This document shows, one piece after another, positions 1 through 8,071 of a DNA stretch of 64,000 bases (position 1 is the stretch's first letter; each line of letters starts with the position of its first letter). The stretch is from positions 1 through 64,000 of the forward strand of contig NZ_VZPP01000002.1 in assembly GCF_008801475.1 (NCBI RefSeq), in the 5' to 3' direction. This stretch comes from Pseudomonas moorei. GTDB lineage: Bacteria; Pseudomonadota; Gammaproteobacteria; Pseudomonadales; Pseudomonadaceae. The notes under the pieces were generated by a model. The model did not search any database. It was not told where the DNA came from and was given only the letters and a program-made list of their open reading frames with translations. The position numbers and the translations under genes are program-made.

Positions 1-118
1 AAGGGCCGTCGGGCGCGATTCTCATCGAGGCGCAGGGTCGCCACCCAGACGCCGGATAGATGAAAGCAAGCCAAGCACGCATCGAAAACAGTATTGCAGA
101 AATGGGGATATCCATAGA

Positions 119-208
119 TGTGGGAGCGGGCTTGCCCGCGATGGCAGCGTATCAGTCAGCATCAATGTTGAATGTGCCGGCCTCATCGCGGGCAAGCCCG
201 CTCCCACA
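119..208. repeat. REPIN (paired REP, GGGCTTGCCC type)
   Basis: Two inverted arms beginning tgtgggagcgggcttgcccg face each other across a unique spacer. It lies just past the stop of cdhR. The first 118 bases hold no gene I can support; a short open frame ending at base 59 could be the tail of an upstream gene, but it is too short to judge. Confidence 0.9.
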
Positions 209-229
209 GTTTTTTCGGTGTTTTCAGAA

Positions 230-1174
230 TCACGCTTTGGCAGTACGCCGGTCCTCCCGCGGACAGCGCTCATACTTCGCCCGATAACTACGGGTGAAAT
301 ACGACGGCGACTCAAACCCGCAGGCAATGCTCACTTCCAGCACGCTCATGTCGGTCTGGCGCAGCAATTGCCGGGCCTTCTCCAGCCTCAAGCGCAGATA
401 GAAATTGCTCGGTGTGTCGTTCAGGTGCAGGCGAAACAGCCGTTCGAGCTGACGCCGGGTGACTTTGATCGATTCCGCCAGTTCCAGCGTGCTCAGCGGC
501 GGTTCGCTGTGCTGTTCCATTTCGCCGATCACGTGCACCAGTTTCTTGTTACTGATGCCATATCGGGTGGCGACCTCCATACGCTGGTGGTCTTTGCGCG
601 GGCGGATGCGGCCGAGCACGAACTGTTCGCTGACCTGAATCGCCAGCTCCGGGCCGTGGGCCTGAGCGATCAGGTCGAGCATCAGATCGATGGAGGCCGT
701 GCCGCCCGCCGACGTGATGCGCCGTCGGTCGATCTCGAACAGCTCCTGGGTGACGCTGAGCTGCGGATAGGATTCCTTGAAGGCGTCGATGGCTTCCCAG
801 TGCAGGGTCAGGCGATGGCCGTCGAGCAGGCCCGCTTGCGCGAGGATGAAACTGCCGGTGTCGATGGCGCCGAGGGTCACGCCTTCGTTGTCCAGCCGTC
901 GCAGCCAATGCTCCAGCGTCGGGGTCGCGAACTTCAGCGGTTCGAAACCGGCGACCACTAACAGGGTCGCGCCTTTTTTCAGCGGCTCCAGCGCCGCATC
1001 GGCGTTGACCGACATGCCGTTGCTGGCCAGCACTGCCCCGCCATCGGCGCTCAATACATGCCACCGATACAACTCGCCGCGAAAGCGATTGGCGACCCGC
1101 AATGGCTCGATGGCCGAGATAAATCCAATGGCCGAGAAGCCCGGCATCAACAAGAAATAGAAATCCTGGGACAT
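230..1174 (-). CDS. cdhR: CdhR-type AraC/GlxA-family regulator of carnitine catabolism
   Basis: A 314-residue transcriptional activator with a DJ-1/PfpI-like N-terminal domain (about residues 5-170) and a C-terminal double helix-turn-helix of the AraC type (about 205-305, including TRRQLERLFR). Family and position, divergent from caiX and the cdh genes, point to CdhR, which activates carnitine degradation in Pseudomonas. In the N-terminal domain the nucleophile-elbow position that is Cys in the paralogue GbdR (VCTGS) is Asp here (IDTGS), consistent with a sensor and not an enzyme. I chose the ATG at 1174; an in-frame GTG at 1234 would add 20 residues that do not resemble the family. The assignment to CdhR rests on family knowledge and synteny; ligand specificity is inferred. 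Confidence 0.9.
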   Translation of the reverse strand: MSQDFYFLLMPGFSAIGFISAIEPLRVANRFRGELYRWHVLSADGGAVLASNGMSVNADAALEPLKKGATLLVVAGFEPLKFATPTLEHWLRRLDNEGVTLGAIDTGSFILAQAGLLDGHRLTLHWEAIDAFKESYPQLSVTQELFEIDRRRITSAGGTASIDLMLDLIAQAHGPELAIQVSEQFVLGRIRPRKDHQRMEVATRYGISNKKLVHVIGEMEQHSEPPLSTLELAESIKVTRRQLERLFRLHLNDTPSNFYLRLRLEKARQLLRQTDMSVLEVSIACGFESPSYFTRSYRAKYERCPREDRRTAKA

Positions 1175-1258
1175 GGAGCGCACTCGGTTGGCGGAAACGA
1201 GAGGGCGGACAGCGTGTTGATGTTGATACGCCACTTACCAGCGGCATTCAAGAGCACA

Positions 1259-1293
1259 GGTCGCTGCAGTGCAAGAGCTGGTCGCCGCAGTGC
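1259..1293. promoter_or_regulatory. Candidate CdhR operator: 14-bp direct repeats, 21-bp period
   Basis: GGTCGCTGCAGTGC at 1259-1272 recurs as GGTCGCCGCAGTGC at 1280-1293 (13 of 14 identical). The starts are 21 bp apart, two helical turns, the spacing typical of AraC-family half-sites. It lies in the divergent gap between cdhR and caiX, about 90 bp before caiX. That CdhR binds here is inferred. Confidence 0.55.
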
Positions 1294-1382
1294 GCTTTCA
1301 TGGCGCCCTGGGTGCGTAACTTGGCATCACCGGCGCGTCAGACGCCGGAACTCACAATAACGAACTGCCGAGGAAACCTGAG

Positions 1383-2327
1383 ATGAAACGACTGATCAGC
1401 AGCTGTGTTCTTGCACTCAGCGGTACCGCTTTGCTGAGCGCCAGTGTCATGGCCGCCGAACCCGCCGCATGCCAGAACGTGCGCATGGGTGTGGTGAACT
1501 GGACCGACGTGATCGCCACCAGCGCCATGACCCAGGTATTGCTCGATGGCCTCGGCTACAACACCAAACAAACCAGCGCCTCCCAGCAAATCATTTTTGC
1601 CGGGATCCGTGATCAGCGCCTCGACCTGTTCCTGGGTTACTGGAACCCGCTGATGACCCAGACCATCACCCCGTTCGTCCAGGCCAACCAGGTCAAGGTA
1701 CTTGAGGCACCCAGCCTGGAAGACGCACGCGCCACCCTGGCCGTGCCCACCTACCTCGCTGACAAGGGCCTGAAAACCTTCGCCGACATCGCCAAGTTCG
1801 AAAAAGAACTGGGCGGCAAAATCTACGGCATCGAGCCAGGCTCGGGCGCCAACACCCAGATCAAGGCGATGATCGCCAAGAACCAGTTCGGCCTCGGCAA
1901 GTTCCAGTTGGTCGAGTCCAGCGAAGCCGGCATGCTCGCCGCGGTGGATCGCGCCGTGCGTCGCAATGAAGCCGTGGTCTTCTTCGGTTGGGCGCCGCAC
2001 CCGATGAACGTCAACGTCAAGATGACCTACCTGACCGGCAGCGACGACGCCCTCGGCCCGAACGAAGGCAAGGCCACCGTCTGGACCGTCACCGCGCCAA
2101 AATATGCCGAGCAGTGCCCAAACATTGGTCGCCTGCTGACCAATCTGAAATTCACCGCCGAAGACGAGAGCCGCATGATGCAGCCGCTGCTCGATCATAA
2201 GGACGCCTTGGAATCCGCCAAGCAATGGCTCAAGGATCACCCGCAAGACAAGCAACGCTGGCTTGAAGGCGTCACCACCTTCGATGGCAAACCGGCTGCT
2301 CAGAATCTTCAACTGACCAGCAAATGA
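1383..2327 (+). CDS. caiX: Carnitine/betaine ABC transporter substrate-binding protein CaiX
   Basis: A 314-residue periplasmic binding protein of the glycine-betaine/choline type (OpuAC family). A signal peptide covers about residues 1-24 with cleavage after SVMAA-like sequence. It has no permease or ATPase beside it; in Pseudomonas CaiX is known to deliver carnitine to the shared CbcWV core, which is encoded at 11.4-13.5 kb here. It is the first gene of the carnitine operon and a clear paralogue of cbcX at 10.4 kb: both share blocks such as KIYGIEPG, VESSEAGML and FLGWAPHPMN (FFGWAPHPMN here). A stable intercistronic hairpin follows. Expression is probably driven by CdhR from the divergent gap. 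Function is well supported by family and context; the ligand is not proven from sequence alone. Confidence 0.92.
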   Translation: MKRLISSCVLALSGTALLSASVMAAEPAACQNVRMGVVNWTDVIATSAMTQVLLDGLGYNTKQTSASQQIIFAGIRDQRLDLFLGYWNPLMTQTITPFVQANQVKVLEAPSLEDARATLAVPTYLADKGLKTFADIAKFEKELGGKIYGIEPGSGANTQIKAMIAKNQFGLGKFQLVESSEAGMLAAVDRAVRRNEAVVFFGWAPHPMNVNVKMTYLTGSDDALGPNEGKATVWTVTAPKYAEQCPNIGRLLTNLKFTAEDESRMMQPLLDHKDALESAKQWLKDHPQDKQRWLEGVTTFDGKPAAQNLQLTSK

Positions 2328-2363
2328 CTCACCCGTAACACGACCTGAATCGAACCACCGATT

Positions 2364-2383
2364 CGCAGCCCGAAAGGGCTGCG
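2364..2383 (+). promoter_or_regulatory. Intercistronic hairpin after caiX (8-bp stem, GAAA loop)
   Basis: CGCAGCCC-GAAA-GGGCTGCG is a perfect 8-bp stem closed by a GNRA tetraloop in the 89-bp gap between caiX and cdhC. No U-run follows, so it is more likely an mRNA-stabilising element or processing boundary than a terminator. Confidence 0.6.
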
Positions 2384-2416
2384 GACAGACCAATCACGCC
2401 TGCAAGGAACCACCTC

Positions 2417-3304
2417 ATGAACCACGACGTCATCATCACCTGCGCACTCACCGGTGCTGGCGACACGACCGCCAAGAGCCCACATGTGCCGGTCACCCCG
2501 AAACAAATCGCCGCTGCCGCCGTGGAAGCCGCCAAGGCCGGCGCCACCGTGGTTCACTGCCACGTTCGCGACCCTGAAACCGGCAAGTTCAGCCGTGATG
2601 TGGCGCTGTACCGCGAGGTGATGGAGCGCATTCGCGAAGCCGACGTCGACATCATCGTCAACCTGACCGCCGGCATGGGCGGCGACCTGGAAATCGGCGC
2701 TGGCGAGAACCCGATGGAGTTCGGCCCGAACACCGACCTGGTCGGCCCGCTGACCCGTCTGGCTCACGTAGAAGAACTGCTGCCGGAAATCTGCACCCTC
2801 GATTGCGGCACCCTGAATTTCGGCGACGGCGACACCATTTACGTCTCCACCCCCGCGCAACTGCGCGCTGGCGCCAAACGCATTCAAGAGCTGGGCGTGA
2901 AGGCCGAGCTGGAAATTTTCGACACCGGTCACTTGTGGTTCGCCAAACAAATGATCAAGGAAGGCCTGCTCGACAACCCGCTGTTCCAGCTCTGCCTGGG
3001 CATCCCATGGGGCGCGCCGGCTGACACCACCACCATGAAGGCCATGGTCGACAACCTGCCGGCCGATGCGGTGTGGGCCGGTTTCGGCATCGGTCGCATG
3101 CAAATGCCGATGGCCGCTCAAGCGGTGCTGCTCGGCGGCAACGTGCGAGTCGGTCTGGAAGACAACCTGTGGCTGGACAAGGGCGTGCTGGCGACCAACG
3201 GCCAACTGGTCGAACGCGCTACGGAAATCCTCAGCCGCCTCGGTGCCCGCGTGCTCACCCCGGCTGAAGGCCGCAAGAAAATGGGCCTGACCCAGCGCGG
3301 ATAA
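2417..3304 (+). CDS. cdhC: 3-dehydrocarnitine cleavage enzyme (BKACE/DUF849 family)
   Basis: A 295-residue member of the beta-keto acid cleavage enzyme family. Known members are zinc enzymes that transfer an acyl moiety between a beta-keto acid and acetyl-CoA. The metal-binding HxH is seen in VVHCHVRD near residue 46. In carnitine clusters this enzyme takes dehydrocarnitine plus acetyl-CoA to betainyl-CoA plus acetoacetate, which fits its position between the carnitine binding protein and the dehydrogenase/thioesterase pair. The protein is full length for the family and cytoplasmic (no signal peptide). ATG at 2417 is preceded by aaggaacc. The next gene is 129 bp downstream, with a REPIN in between. 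Confidence 0.9.
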   Translation: MNHDVIITCALTGAGDTTAKSPHVPVTPKQIAAAAVEAAKAGATVVHCHVRDPETGKFSRDVALYREVMERIREADVDIIVNLTAGMGGDLEIGAGENPMEFGPNTDLVGPLTRLAHVEELLPEICTLDCGTLNFGDGDTIYVSTPAQLRAGAKRIQELGVKAELEIFDTGHLWFAKQMIKEGLLDNPLFQLCLGIPWGAPADTTTMKAMVDNLPADAVWAGFGIGRMQMPMAAQAVLLGGNVRVGLEDNLWLDKGVLATNGQLVERATEILSRLGARVLTPAEGRKKMGLTQRG

Positions 3305-3319
3305 CCCCTCTTTTTCCCC

Positions 3320-3404
3320 TGTAGGAGCGAGCTTGCTCGCGAAAAAGGTACAGCCGACGCCACTCAGCGCCTGGAATACCATCGCGAGCAGGCTCACTCC
3401 TACA
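3320..3404. repeat. REPIN between cdhC and cdhA
   Basis: Arms tgtaggagcgagcttgctcg and the opposed atcgcgagcaggctcactcc enclose about 35 bp. The right arm has diverged by one base (cactcc for cgctcc). It sits inside the presumed cdh transcript. Confidence 0.85.
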
Positions 3405-3433
3405 AGGATCACCGAACTATTCAGGAAGTTGCC

Positions 3434-4399
3434 ATGAGCTTTATCACCGATATCAAAACTTTCGCCGCCCTGGGCAGCGGTGTCATCGGCAGCGGTTGGG
3501 TGTCCCGCGCCCTCGCCCACGGTCTCGACGTTGTCGCCTGGGACCCGGCGCCCGGCGCCGAGGCAGCCCTGCGCAAACGCGTTGCCAACGCCTGGGGCGC
3601 GCTGGAAAAACAAGGCCTGGCCCCTGGCGCCTCACAGGATCGTCTGCGCTTTGTCGCGACCATCGAGGAATGCGTTCGCGACGCCGATTTCATCCAGGAA
3701 AGCGCCCCGGAACGCCTGGAACTGAAACTGGAACTGCACAGCAAAATCAGCGCCGCGGCCAAGCCCGACGCATTGATCGGCTCCAGCACCTCCGGCCTGT
3801 TGCCGAGCGAGTTCTACGAGAGCGCCACGCACCCGGAACGCTGCGTGGTCGGCCATCCGTTCAACCCGGTTTACCTGCTGCCATTGGTCGAAGTGGTCGG
3901 CGGCAAAAACACCGCGCCTGAAGCGGTGCAAGCGGCGATGAAAGTCTATGAATCCCTCGGCATGCGCCCGTTGCACGTACGCAAGGAAGTGCCGGGCTTC
4001 ATCGCTGACCGCTTGCTCGAAGCGCTGTGGCGCGAGGCGCTGCACCTGGTCAACGACGGCGTCGCAACCACCGGCGAAATCGACGACGCGATCCGTTTCG
4101 GCGCGGGCCTGCGCTGGTCGTTCATGGGCACCTTCCTGACCTACACCCTGGCCGGCGGCGATGCCGGCATGCGCCACTTCATGGCACAGTTCGGCCCGGC
4201 GTTGCAGTTGCCATGGACCTACCTGCCAGCGCCGGAGCTGACCGACAAGCTGATCGATGACGTGGTCGATGGCACCAGCGAGCAATTGGGCAAACACAGC
4301 ATTTCGGCGCTGGAGCGCTATCGCGATGACTGCCTGCTGGCGGTGCTGGAGGCGGTGAAGACCACCAAAGAGAAGCATGGGATGGCATTTGCCGAATAA
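3434..4399 (+). CDS. cdhA: L-carnitine 3-dehydrogenase
   Basis: A 321-residue NAD-dependent enzyme of the 3-hydroxyacyl-CoA dehydrogenase family. The N-terminal Rossmann motif is [13 protein letters not shown] (residues about 14-26) and the C-terminal dimerisation/catalytic domain starts near residue 185. The family signature [18 protein letters not shown] is present near residue 140. It oxidises L-carnitine to 3-dehydrocarnitine, the substrate of the preceding cdhC product. Length equals that of characterised Pseudomonas carnitine dehydrogenases, which here lack the fused thioesterase found in some relatives; the separate thioesterase follows as cdhB. ATG at 3434 has the ribosome-binding sequence aggaag upstream. 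Confidence 0.93.
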   Translation: MSFITDIKTFAALGSGVIGSGWVSRALAHGLDVVAWDPAPGAEAALRKRVANAWGALEKQGLAPGASQDRLRFVATIEECVRDADFIQESAPERLELKLELHSKISAAAKPDALIGSSTSGLLPSEFYESATHPERCVVGHPFNPVYLLPLVEVVGGKNTAPEAVQAAMKVYESLGMRPLHVRKEVPGFIADRLLEALWREALHLVNDGVATTGEIDDAIRFGAGLRWSFMGTFLTYTLAGGDAGMRHFMAQFGPALQLPWTYLPAPELTDKLIDDVVDGTSEQLGKHSISALERYRDDCLLAVLEAVKTTKEKHGMAFAE

Positions 4400-4421
4400 T
4401 GAGCCCCGCAGGTCTGGCCCC

Positions 4422-4484
4422 TTCGCGAGCAGGCTCGCTCCCACAGGTTTGCGCTGTCCTTGTGGGAGCGAGCCTGCTCGCGAA
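4422..4484. repeat. Paired REP, short form, between cdhA and cdhB
   Basis: ttcgcgagcaggctcgctcc and its inverse agcctgctcgcgaa flank about 20 bp. The arm order is reversed relative to the commoner REPINs (bodies outside, tails inside). Confidence 0.85.
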
Positions 4485-4523
4485 AGCGGCGGTCCAGTCA
4501 CCACCAACATTGGAACCGGAATC

Positions 4524-5000
4524 ATGCCCACCCTCACCACCTACCAAACCAGAATCATCCCCGACTGGGTCGACTACAACGGCCACCTGCGCGACGCCTT
4601 CTACCTGCTTATCTTCAGCTACGCTACCGATGCGCTGATGGATCGCCTGGGGCTCGACAGCAACAGCCGCGAAGCCAGCGGCAACTCGTTGTTTACCCTG
4701 GAGCTGCACCTCAACTACCTGCACGAAGTGAAGCTCGACGCCGAGGTCGAAGTGCACACGCAGATCATCGGCCACGACAGCAAACGCCTGCACCTCTATC
4801 ACAGCCTGCATATTGTGGGTGACGACAAGGAACTGGCGGGCAACGAGCAAATGCTGCTGCACGTCGACCTCGCCGGGCCGCGTTCCGCGCCGTTCAGCGA
4901 AGACACCCTGGGTCGCCTGCAAGCCATCGTCGCCGAACAAACCGACCTGCCCACCCCCGAGTACATTGGCCGAGTGATCGCGTTACCCCCAAAAAAATAA
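4524..5000 (+). CDS. cdhB: Betainyl-CoA thioesterase (hotdog fold)
   Basis: A 158-residue hotdog-fold thioesterase of the 4-hydroxybenzoyl-CoA thioesterase type. The N-terminal hotdog signature WVDYNGHLRDAFY (about residues 13-25) carries the expected Asp and the His of the NGHL block. In carnitine operons this enzyme hydrolyses betainyl-CoA to glycine betaine and CoA, completing the route begun by cdhA and cdhC. ATG at 4524 was chosen because the frame upstream is REP sequence and family members start with a short leader before the motif. The next gene follows after 13 bp, so the two are probably cotranscribed. Confidence 0.88.
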   Translation: MPTLTTYQTRIIPDWVDYNGHLRDAFYLLIFSYATDALMDRLGLDSNSREASGNSLFTLELHLNYLHEVKLDAEVEVHTQIIGHDSKRLHLYHSLHIVGDDKELAGNEQMLLHVDLAGPRSAPFSEDTLGRLQAIVAEQTDLPTPEYIGRVIALPPKK

Positions 5001-5013
5001 CAAGGAGATCGCC

Positions 5014-6177
5014 ATGAACACCGCCGCCGCTTTCGCCGACTTCCGTACTTATCCGTTGATCAGCGCGCTGAAGGGCGTGCAGGTCATGGCCGATCATGTT
5101 CTGGTGAAGTGGGCCGACAACCGCCTCAGCCCGTTTCATCATCAATGGCTACGGGACAACTGCCCCTGCCCGCAATGCGTCTACACCGTCACCCGTGAGC
5201 AAGTACTGGAGATTGTCGACGTCCCGGAACAGCTGGTACCCGCAGAGGCCGGCGTCGATGCCGAAGGCTGCCTGTGCGTGCAGTGGCAAGATGGCCACCT
5301 CAGTCGCTTCGACCCTGGCTGGCTGCGCGCCCACGCGTATGACGACGAATCCCGTGCCGAGCGTCAGGCCGGCAAACCGAAAGCCAGGCTCTGGCACAGC
5401 GATCTGCAACTGCCTGTGTTCGACTATGAGGCGCTGATGCAAGACAACCAGGCCTTGTTGCAATGGCTGCTGGCAGTGCGCGATGTCGGCCTGACCCAGG
5501 TCCGTGGCGTGCCCACCGAACCCGGCTCATTGAAGTTGATCGCGCAGCGTATTTCGTTCATCCGCGAAAGCAATTTCGGTGTGCTGTTCAACGTGCAATC
5601 CAAGGCCGATGCCGACAGCAACGCCTACACCGCTTTCAACCTGCCGCTGCACAGTGATTTGCCGACCCGAGAGCTGCAACCGGGGCTGCAGTTCCTGCAT
5701 TGCCTGGTCAACGACGCCGAGGGGGGCGAGAGCATTTTTGTCGACGGCTTTGCCATCGCCGAGGCGTTACGCGAGGAAGATCCGCAAGCCTTTCAAAGCC
5801 TCTGCGAAATCCCGGTGGAATTTCGCAACAAGGACCGCCACAGCGACTACCGCTGCCTCGCGCCGATCATCGCCCTGAACGCTTGCGGGCAGGTGTCGGA
5901 AATCCGCATGGCCAACTTTTTGCGCGGCCCGTTCGATGCCTCGGTGGAACAAATGCCCCGGCTGTATCGGGCCTATCGGCGCTTTATTGCGATGACGCGC
6001 GAACCCCGGTTCCGCTTGATGCAAAGGCTCAATCCCGGCGAACTCTGGTGCTTCGACAACCGCCGCACCCTGCACGCCCGCAATGCCTTCGACCCCGCCA
6101 CCGGCGCCCGGCATTTCCAAGGTTGCTATGTGGACCGCGATGAGTTGCTGTCGCGCATCCTCGTGTTACAGCGTTAA
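5014..6177 (+). CDS. Gamma-butyrobetaine dioxygenase (2-oxoglutarate/Fe(II))
   Basis: A 387-residue protein with the architecture of gamma-butyrobetaine hydroxylase. A small N-terminal domain holds a zinc-type cysteine cluster (Cys50, Cys52, Cys55 in CPCPQC). A C-terminal TauD/CAS-like dioxygenase domain carries the iron ligands His213 and Asp215 (HSD) and His354 (HARNAF). It would hydroxylate gamma-butyrobetaine to L-carnitine in the cytoplasm using O2, Fe(II) and 2-oxoglutarate. It sits 13 bp after cdhB with the ribosome-binding sequence aaggag, so it appears to be the last gene of the carnitine operon and extends its substrate range upstream. Trimethyllysine dioxygenase is a related fold, but the bacterial operon context favours the butyrobetaine enzyme. 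Confidence 0.88.
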   Translation: MNTAAAFADFRTYPLISALKGVQVMADHVLVKWADNRLSPFHHQWLRDNCPCPQCVYTVTREQVLEIVDVPEQLVPAEAGVDAEGCLCVQWQDGHLSRFDPGWLRAHAYDDESRAERQAGKPKARLWHSDLQLPVFDYEALMQDNQALLQWLLAVRDVGLTQVRGVPTEPGSLKLIAQRISFIRESNFGVLFNVQSKADADSNAYTAFNLPLHSDLPTRELQPGLQFLHCLVNDAEGGESIFVDGFAIAEALREEDPQAFQSLCEIPVEFRNKDRHSDYRCLAPIIALNACGQVSEIRMANFLRGPFDASVEQMPRLYRAYRRFIAMTREPRFRLMQRLNPGELWCFDNRRTLHARNAFDPATGARHFQGCYVDRDELLSRILVLQR

Positions 6178-6191
6178 ACCGCGTCATCGTT

Positions 6192-6258
6192 CATCGCGAG
6201 CAGGCTCGCTCCCACATGGGGTACGCGATCCTCTGTGGGAGCGAGCCTGCTCGCGATG
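6192..6258. repeat. Paired REP after the dioxygenase gene
   Basis: catcgcgagcaggctcgctc and its inverse flank about 20 bp, directly after the end of the carnitine operon. Confidence 0.85.
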
Positions 6259-6291
6259 GCGTCCGCACAAGCAACACAAGAACCAGGATTC

Positions 6292-6384
6292 ATGGACCAA
6301 AAAAAACCCCGATCAAGCCGTGACAAGATCGAGGCAGAAGGTACTGTTGAGGAGCTGCGCGCGAGGGTGACCAAACCTTCGTGA
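6292..6384 (+). CDS. Candidate 30-residue small protein
   Basis: An ATG at 6292 preceded by aggatt at good spacing opens a 30-codon frame rich in charged residues (starts MDQKKPRSSRDKIEAE, ends in VTKPS). I do not recognise it. It has no signal peptide or membrane segment and looks helical and soluble. The frame overlaps a minus-strand terminator-like hairpin, so coding and RNA explanations compete. Without comparative data the call is weak. Confidence 0.3.
   Translation: MDQKKPRSSRDKIEAEGTVEELRARVTKPS
6299..6334 (-). terminator. Rho-independent terminator on the minus strand
   Basis: Read on the minus strand, CCTCGATC pairs with GATCGGGG (one G-U) across a 12-nt loop and is followed by eight U. 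The only minus-strand gene upstream of it is gbdR, whose stop is about 630 bp away, so it ends either a long gbdR 3' tail or an unannotated antisense RNA. Confidence 0.6.
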
Positions 6385-6545
6385 AGCCAGCTGATTCCAG
6401 TTTGCCGACTCCCTTGACCGGCAAGTTAGCCGAAAACGACCTGTTCATAGCCATTGCGGCCATCGCGACAAATCGCCCTTGCCGCCACCCTGCACCCCTA
6501 CCAGAATCGAGCCACGACACCGTTCCCAGAAGAAGGATTTGCGTC

Positions 6546-6812
6546 ATGATGCACGCCGATTTGATTGACCAGGAAGACCTGTTGGGTCAGCTCAAGGCAT
6601 TGGGCTTCCAAGCGCCCAATGGCGCGACCGCCGACCAGGCTTGCGAATGTGCGGTACGAGGTTTGAACAACGAGCGGGCGATCGTGCTGCGCACGATGGT
6701 CAAGCAGATGTACACCAGCGGCGCGACCATCCTGCCGGCCGTGCGTCAGGCCATCGACAGGCAATTGCTGCCGGCGTTGGCGGAGTATCAGCAGAGCCAT
6801 CGCGCCCGATAG
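6546..6812 (+). CDS. Hypothetical protein, 88 residues
   Basis: A short, mostly helical soluble protein with two cysteines in CECAVRG (near residue 33) and no signal peptide or membrane segment. I do not recognise the family. The tandem ATGs at 6546 and 6549 follow the ribosome-binding sequence agaagga. The reading frame is open further upstream, to 6381, but that part is low-quality sequence and probably not coding. The gene lies between the carnitine operon and gbdR and is transcribed toward gbdR. A small conserved accessory gene of this cluster is one possibility, but nothing in the sequence states a role. Confidence 0.6.
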   Translation: MMHADLIDQEDLLGQLKALGFQAPNGATADQACECAVRGLNNERAIVLRTMVKQMYTSGATILPAVRQAIDRQLLPALAEYQQSHRAR

Positions 6813-6829
6813 GCGACCTGCAAATACTC

Positions 6830-6962
6830 TGTGGCGAGGGAGCTTGCTCCCGCTCGAGCGCGAAGCGGTCGCAAAACCGGCGAATGCGATTATTCTGAAA
6901 ACCGCATCCGCCGATCCAGGGGGCCGCTTCGCAGCCCAGCGGGAGCAAGCTCCCTCGCCACA
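6830..6962. repeat. Second REPIN family (GGGAGCTTGCTCCC type)
   Basis: Arms tgtggcgagggagcttgctc and the exact inverse enclose an 80-bp spacer. This is a different sequence family from the tgtgggagcg elements and recurs at 47.6 and 63.5 kb. It separates the convergent 88-residue gene and gbdR. Confidence 0.85.
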
Positions 6963-6967
6963 GTGGT

Positions 6968-8071
6968 TTAGAGCCTTACGCTGGCAAACGTCGACTCGTT
7001 GCGCGCCTGACTCAGCGCCGACAACGGCCCGGACAACGGCGACAGCACCAGCGCTTGCGGCAGCGGCATCATCGCCACTTGCTGGGTGGTATTGGAGCCT
7101 ACGCGCTCGTCACGCGGCGGAATGCCGAAGTATTCGCGGTAGCACTTGGAGAAGTGCGGCGTGGACACGAAGCCACAGACCGACGCCACTTCGATGATCG
7201 ACATCGGCGTTTGCTTGAGCAGCTGCCGTGCACGGATCAGGCGCAGTTTCAGGTAGTAACGCGACGGCGAGCAGTGCAGGTACTTCTGGAACAGCCGCTC
7301 CAGTTGACGACGGGACACGGCGACATACACCGCCAGTTCGTCCAGGTCGATCGGCTCTTCGAGGTTGGCCTCCATCAACGCGACGATTTCCTGCAATTTC
7401 GGCTGGTTGGTGCCGAGCATGTGCTTGAGCGGCACGCGCTGGTGATCCTGTTCGTTGCGGATGCGTTCGTAGACGAACATCTCCGAAATCGCAGCCGACA
7501 GTTCGCGACCGTGATCGCGGCTGATCAGGTGCAGCATCATGTCCAGCGGCGCGGTGCCACCGGAGCTGGTGAAGCGGTTACGGTCGAGGGTGAACAGACG
7601 CGTACTCATGGCCACACGCGGGAAAGCTTCCTGCATCGCGGCCAGGCATTCCCAGTGCACGCTGCAGTCGAAACCGTCCAGCAAGCCGGCGCACGCCAGT
7701 GCCCAGCTGCCGGTGCAGACCGCACCGAGGCGACGGGACTGACGCGCCTGGCTCTGCAGCCATGACACGTGTTCGCGGGTAACAGTGCGTTGAATACCGA
7801 TGCCGCCGCAGACGATCACGGTGTCCATTGGCGGGGCTTTGTGCATGGAGGCGTCGGGAGTGATCTGCAGACCGTCACTGGCCCAGACCTGACCGCCATC
7901 GACGGTGAGAGTGGTCCAGCGATACAGCTCGCGACCGGACAATTGGTTGGCCATTCGCAGAGGCTCCACTGCGGAAGCCAGGGAAATCAGCGTGAAATTG
8001 TCCAGCAGCAGAAAGCCGATGGATTGAGGCGCACGGTTCTGGGGTTGGGCCCCGGAGTTGAACGACGTCAT
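6968..8071 (-). CDS. gbdR: GbdR, glycine betaine/dimethylglycine-responsive AraC-family activator
   Basis: A 367-residue regulator with a DJ-1/PfpI-like sensor domain (about residues 15-190, with VCTGSWALACAGLLDG) and an AraC double helix-turn-helix (about 225-325; VSRRQLERLFQKYL and the second signature GFVSTPHFSKCYREYFG). Known GbdR activates betaine and choline catabolic genes, the cbc transporter and sdaB in Pseudomonas. Here it lies between the carnitine and choline genes, next to sdaB and cbcXWV. ATG at 8071 follows gaggagata. The C-terminal tail of about 40 residues beyond the DNA-binding domain is usual for the protein. It is paralogous to CdhR at 0.2-1.2 kb. Confidence 0.94.
   Translation of the reverse strand: MTSFNSGAQPQNRAPQSIGFLLLDNFTLISLASAVEPLRMANQLSGRELYRWTTLTVDGGQVWASDGLQITPDASMHKAPPMDTVIVCGGIGIQRTVTREHVSWLQSQARQSRRLGAVCTGSWALACAGLLDGFDCSVHWECLAAMQEAFPRVAMSTRLFTLDRNRFTSSGGTAPLDMMLHLISRDHGRELSAAISEMFVYERIRNEQDHQRVPLKHMLGTNQPKLQEIVALMEANLEEPIDLDELAVYVAVSRRQLERLFQKYLHCSPSRYYLKLRLIRARQLLKQTPMSIIEVASVCGFVSTPHFSKCYREYFGIPPRDERVGSNTTQQVAMMPLPQALVLSPLSGPLSALSQARNESTFASVRL

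Noticed and set aside
1..59. Short plus-strand frame ending at a TAG (bases 3-59) that could be the C-terminus of an upstream gene
   Set aside because: Only 18 codons are visible and no family can be recognised, so it cannot be told from chance.
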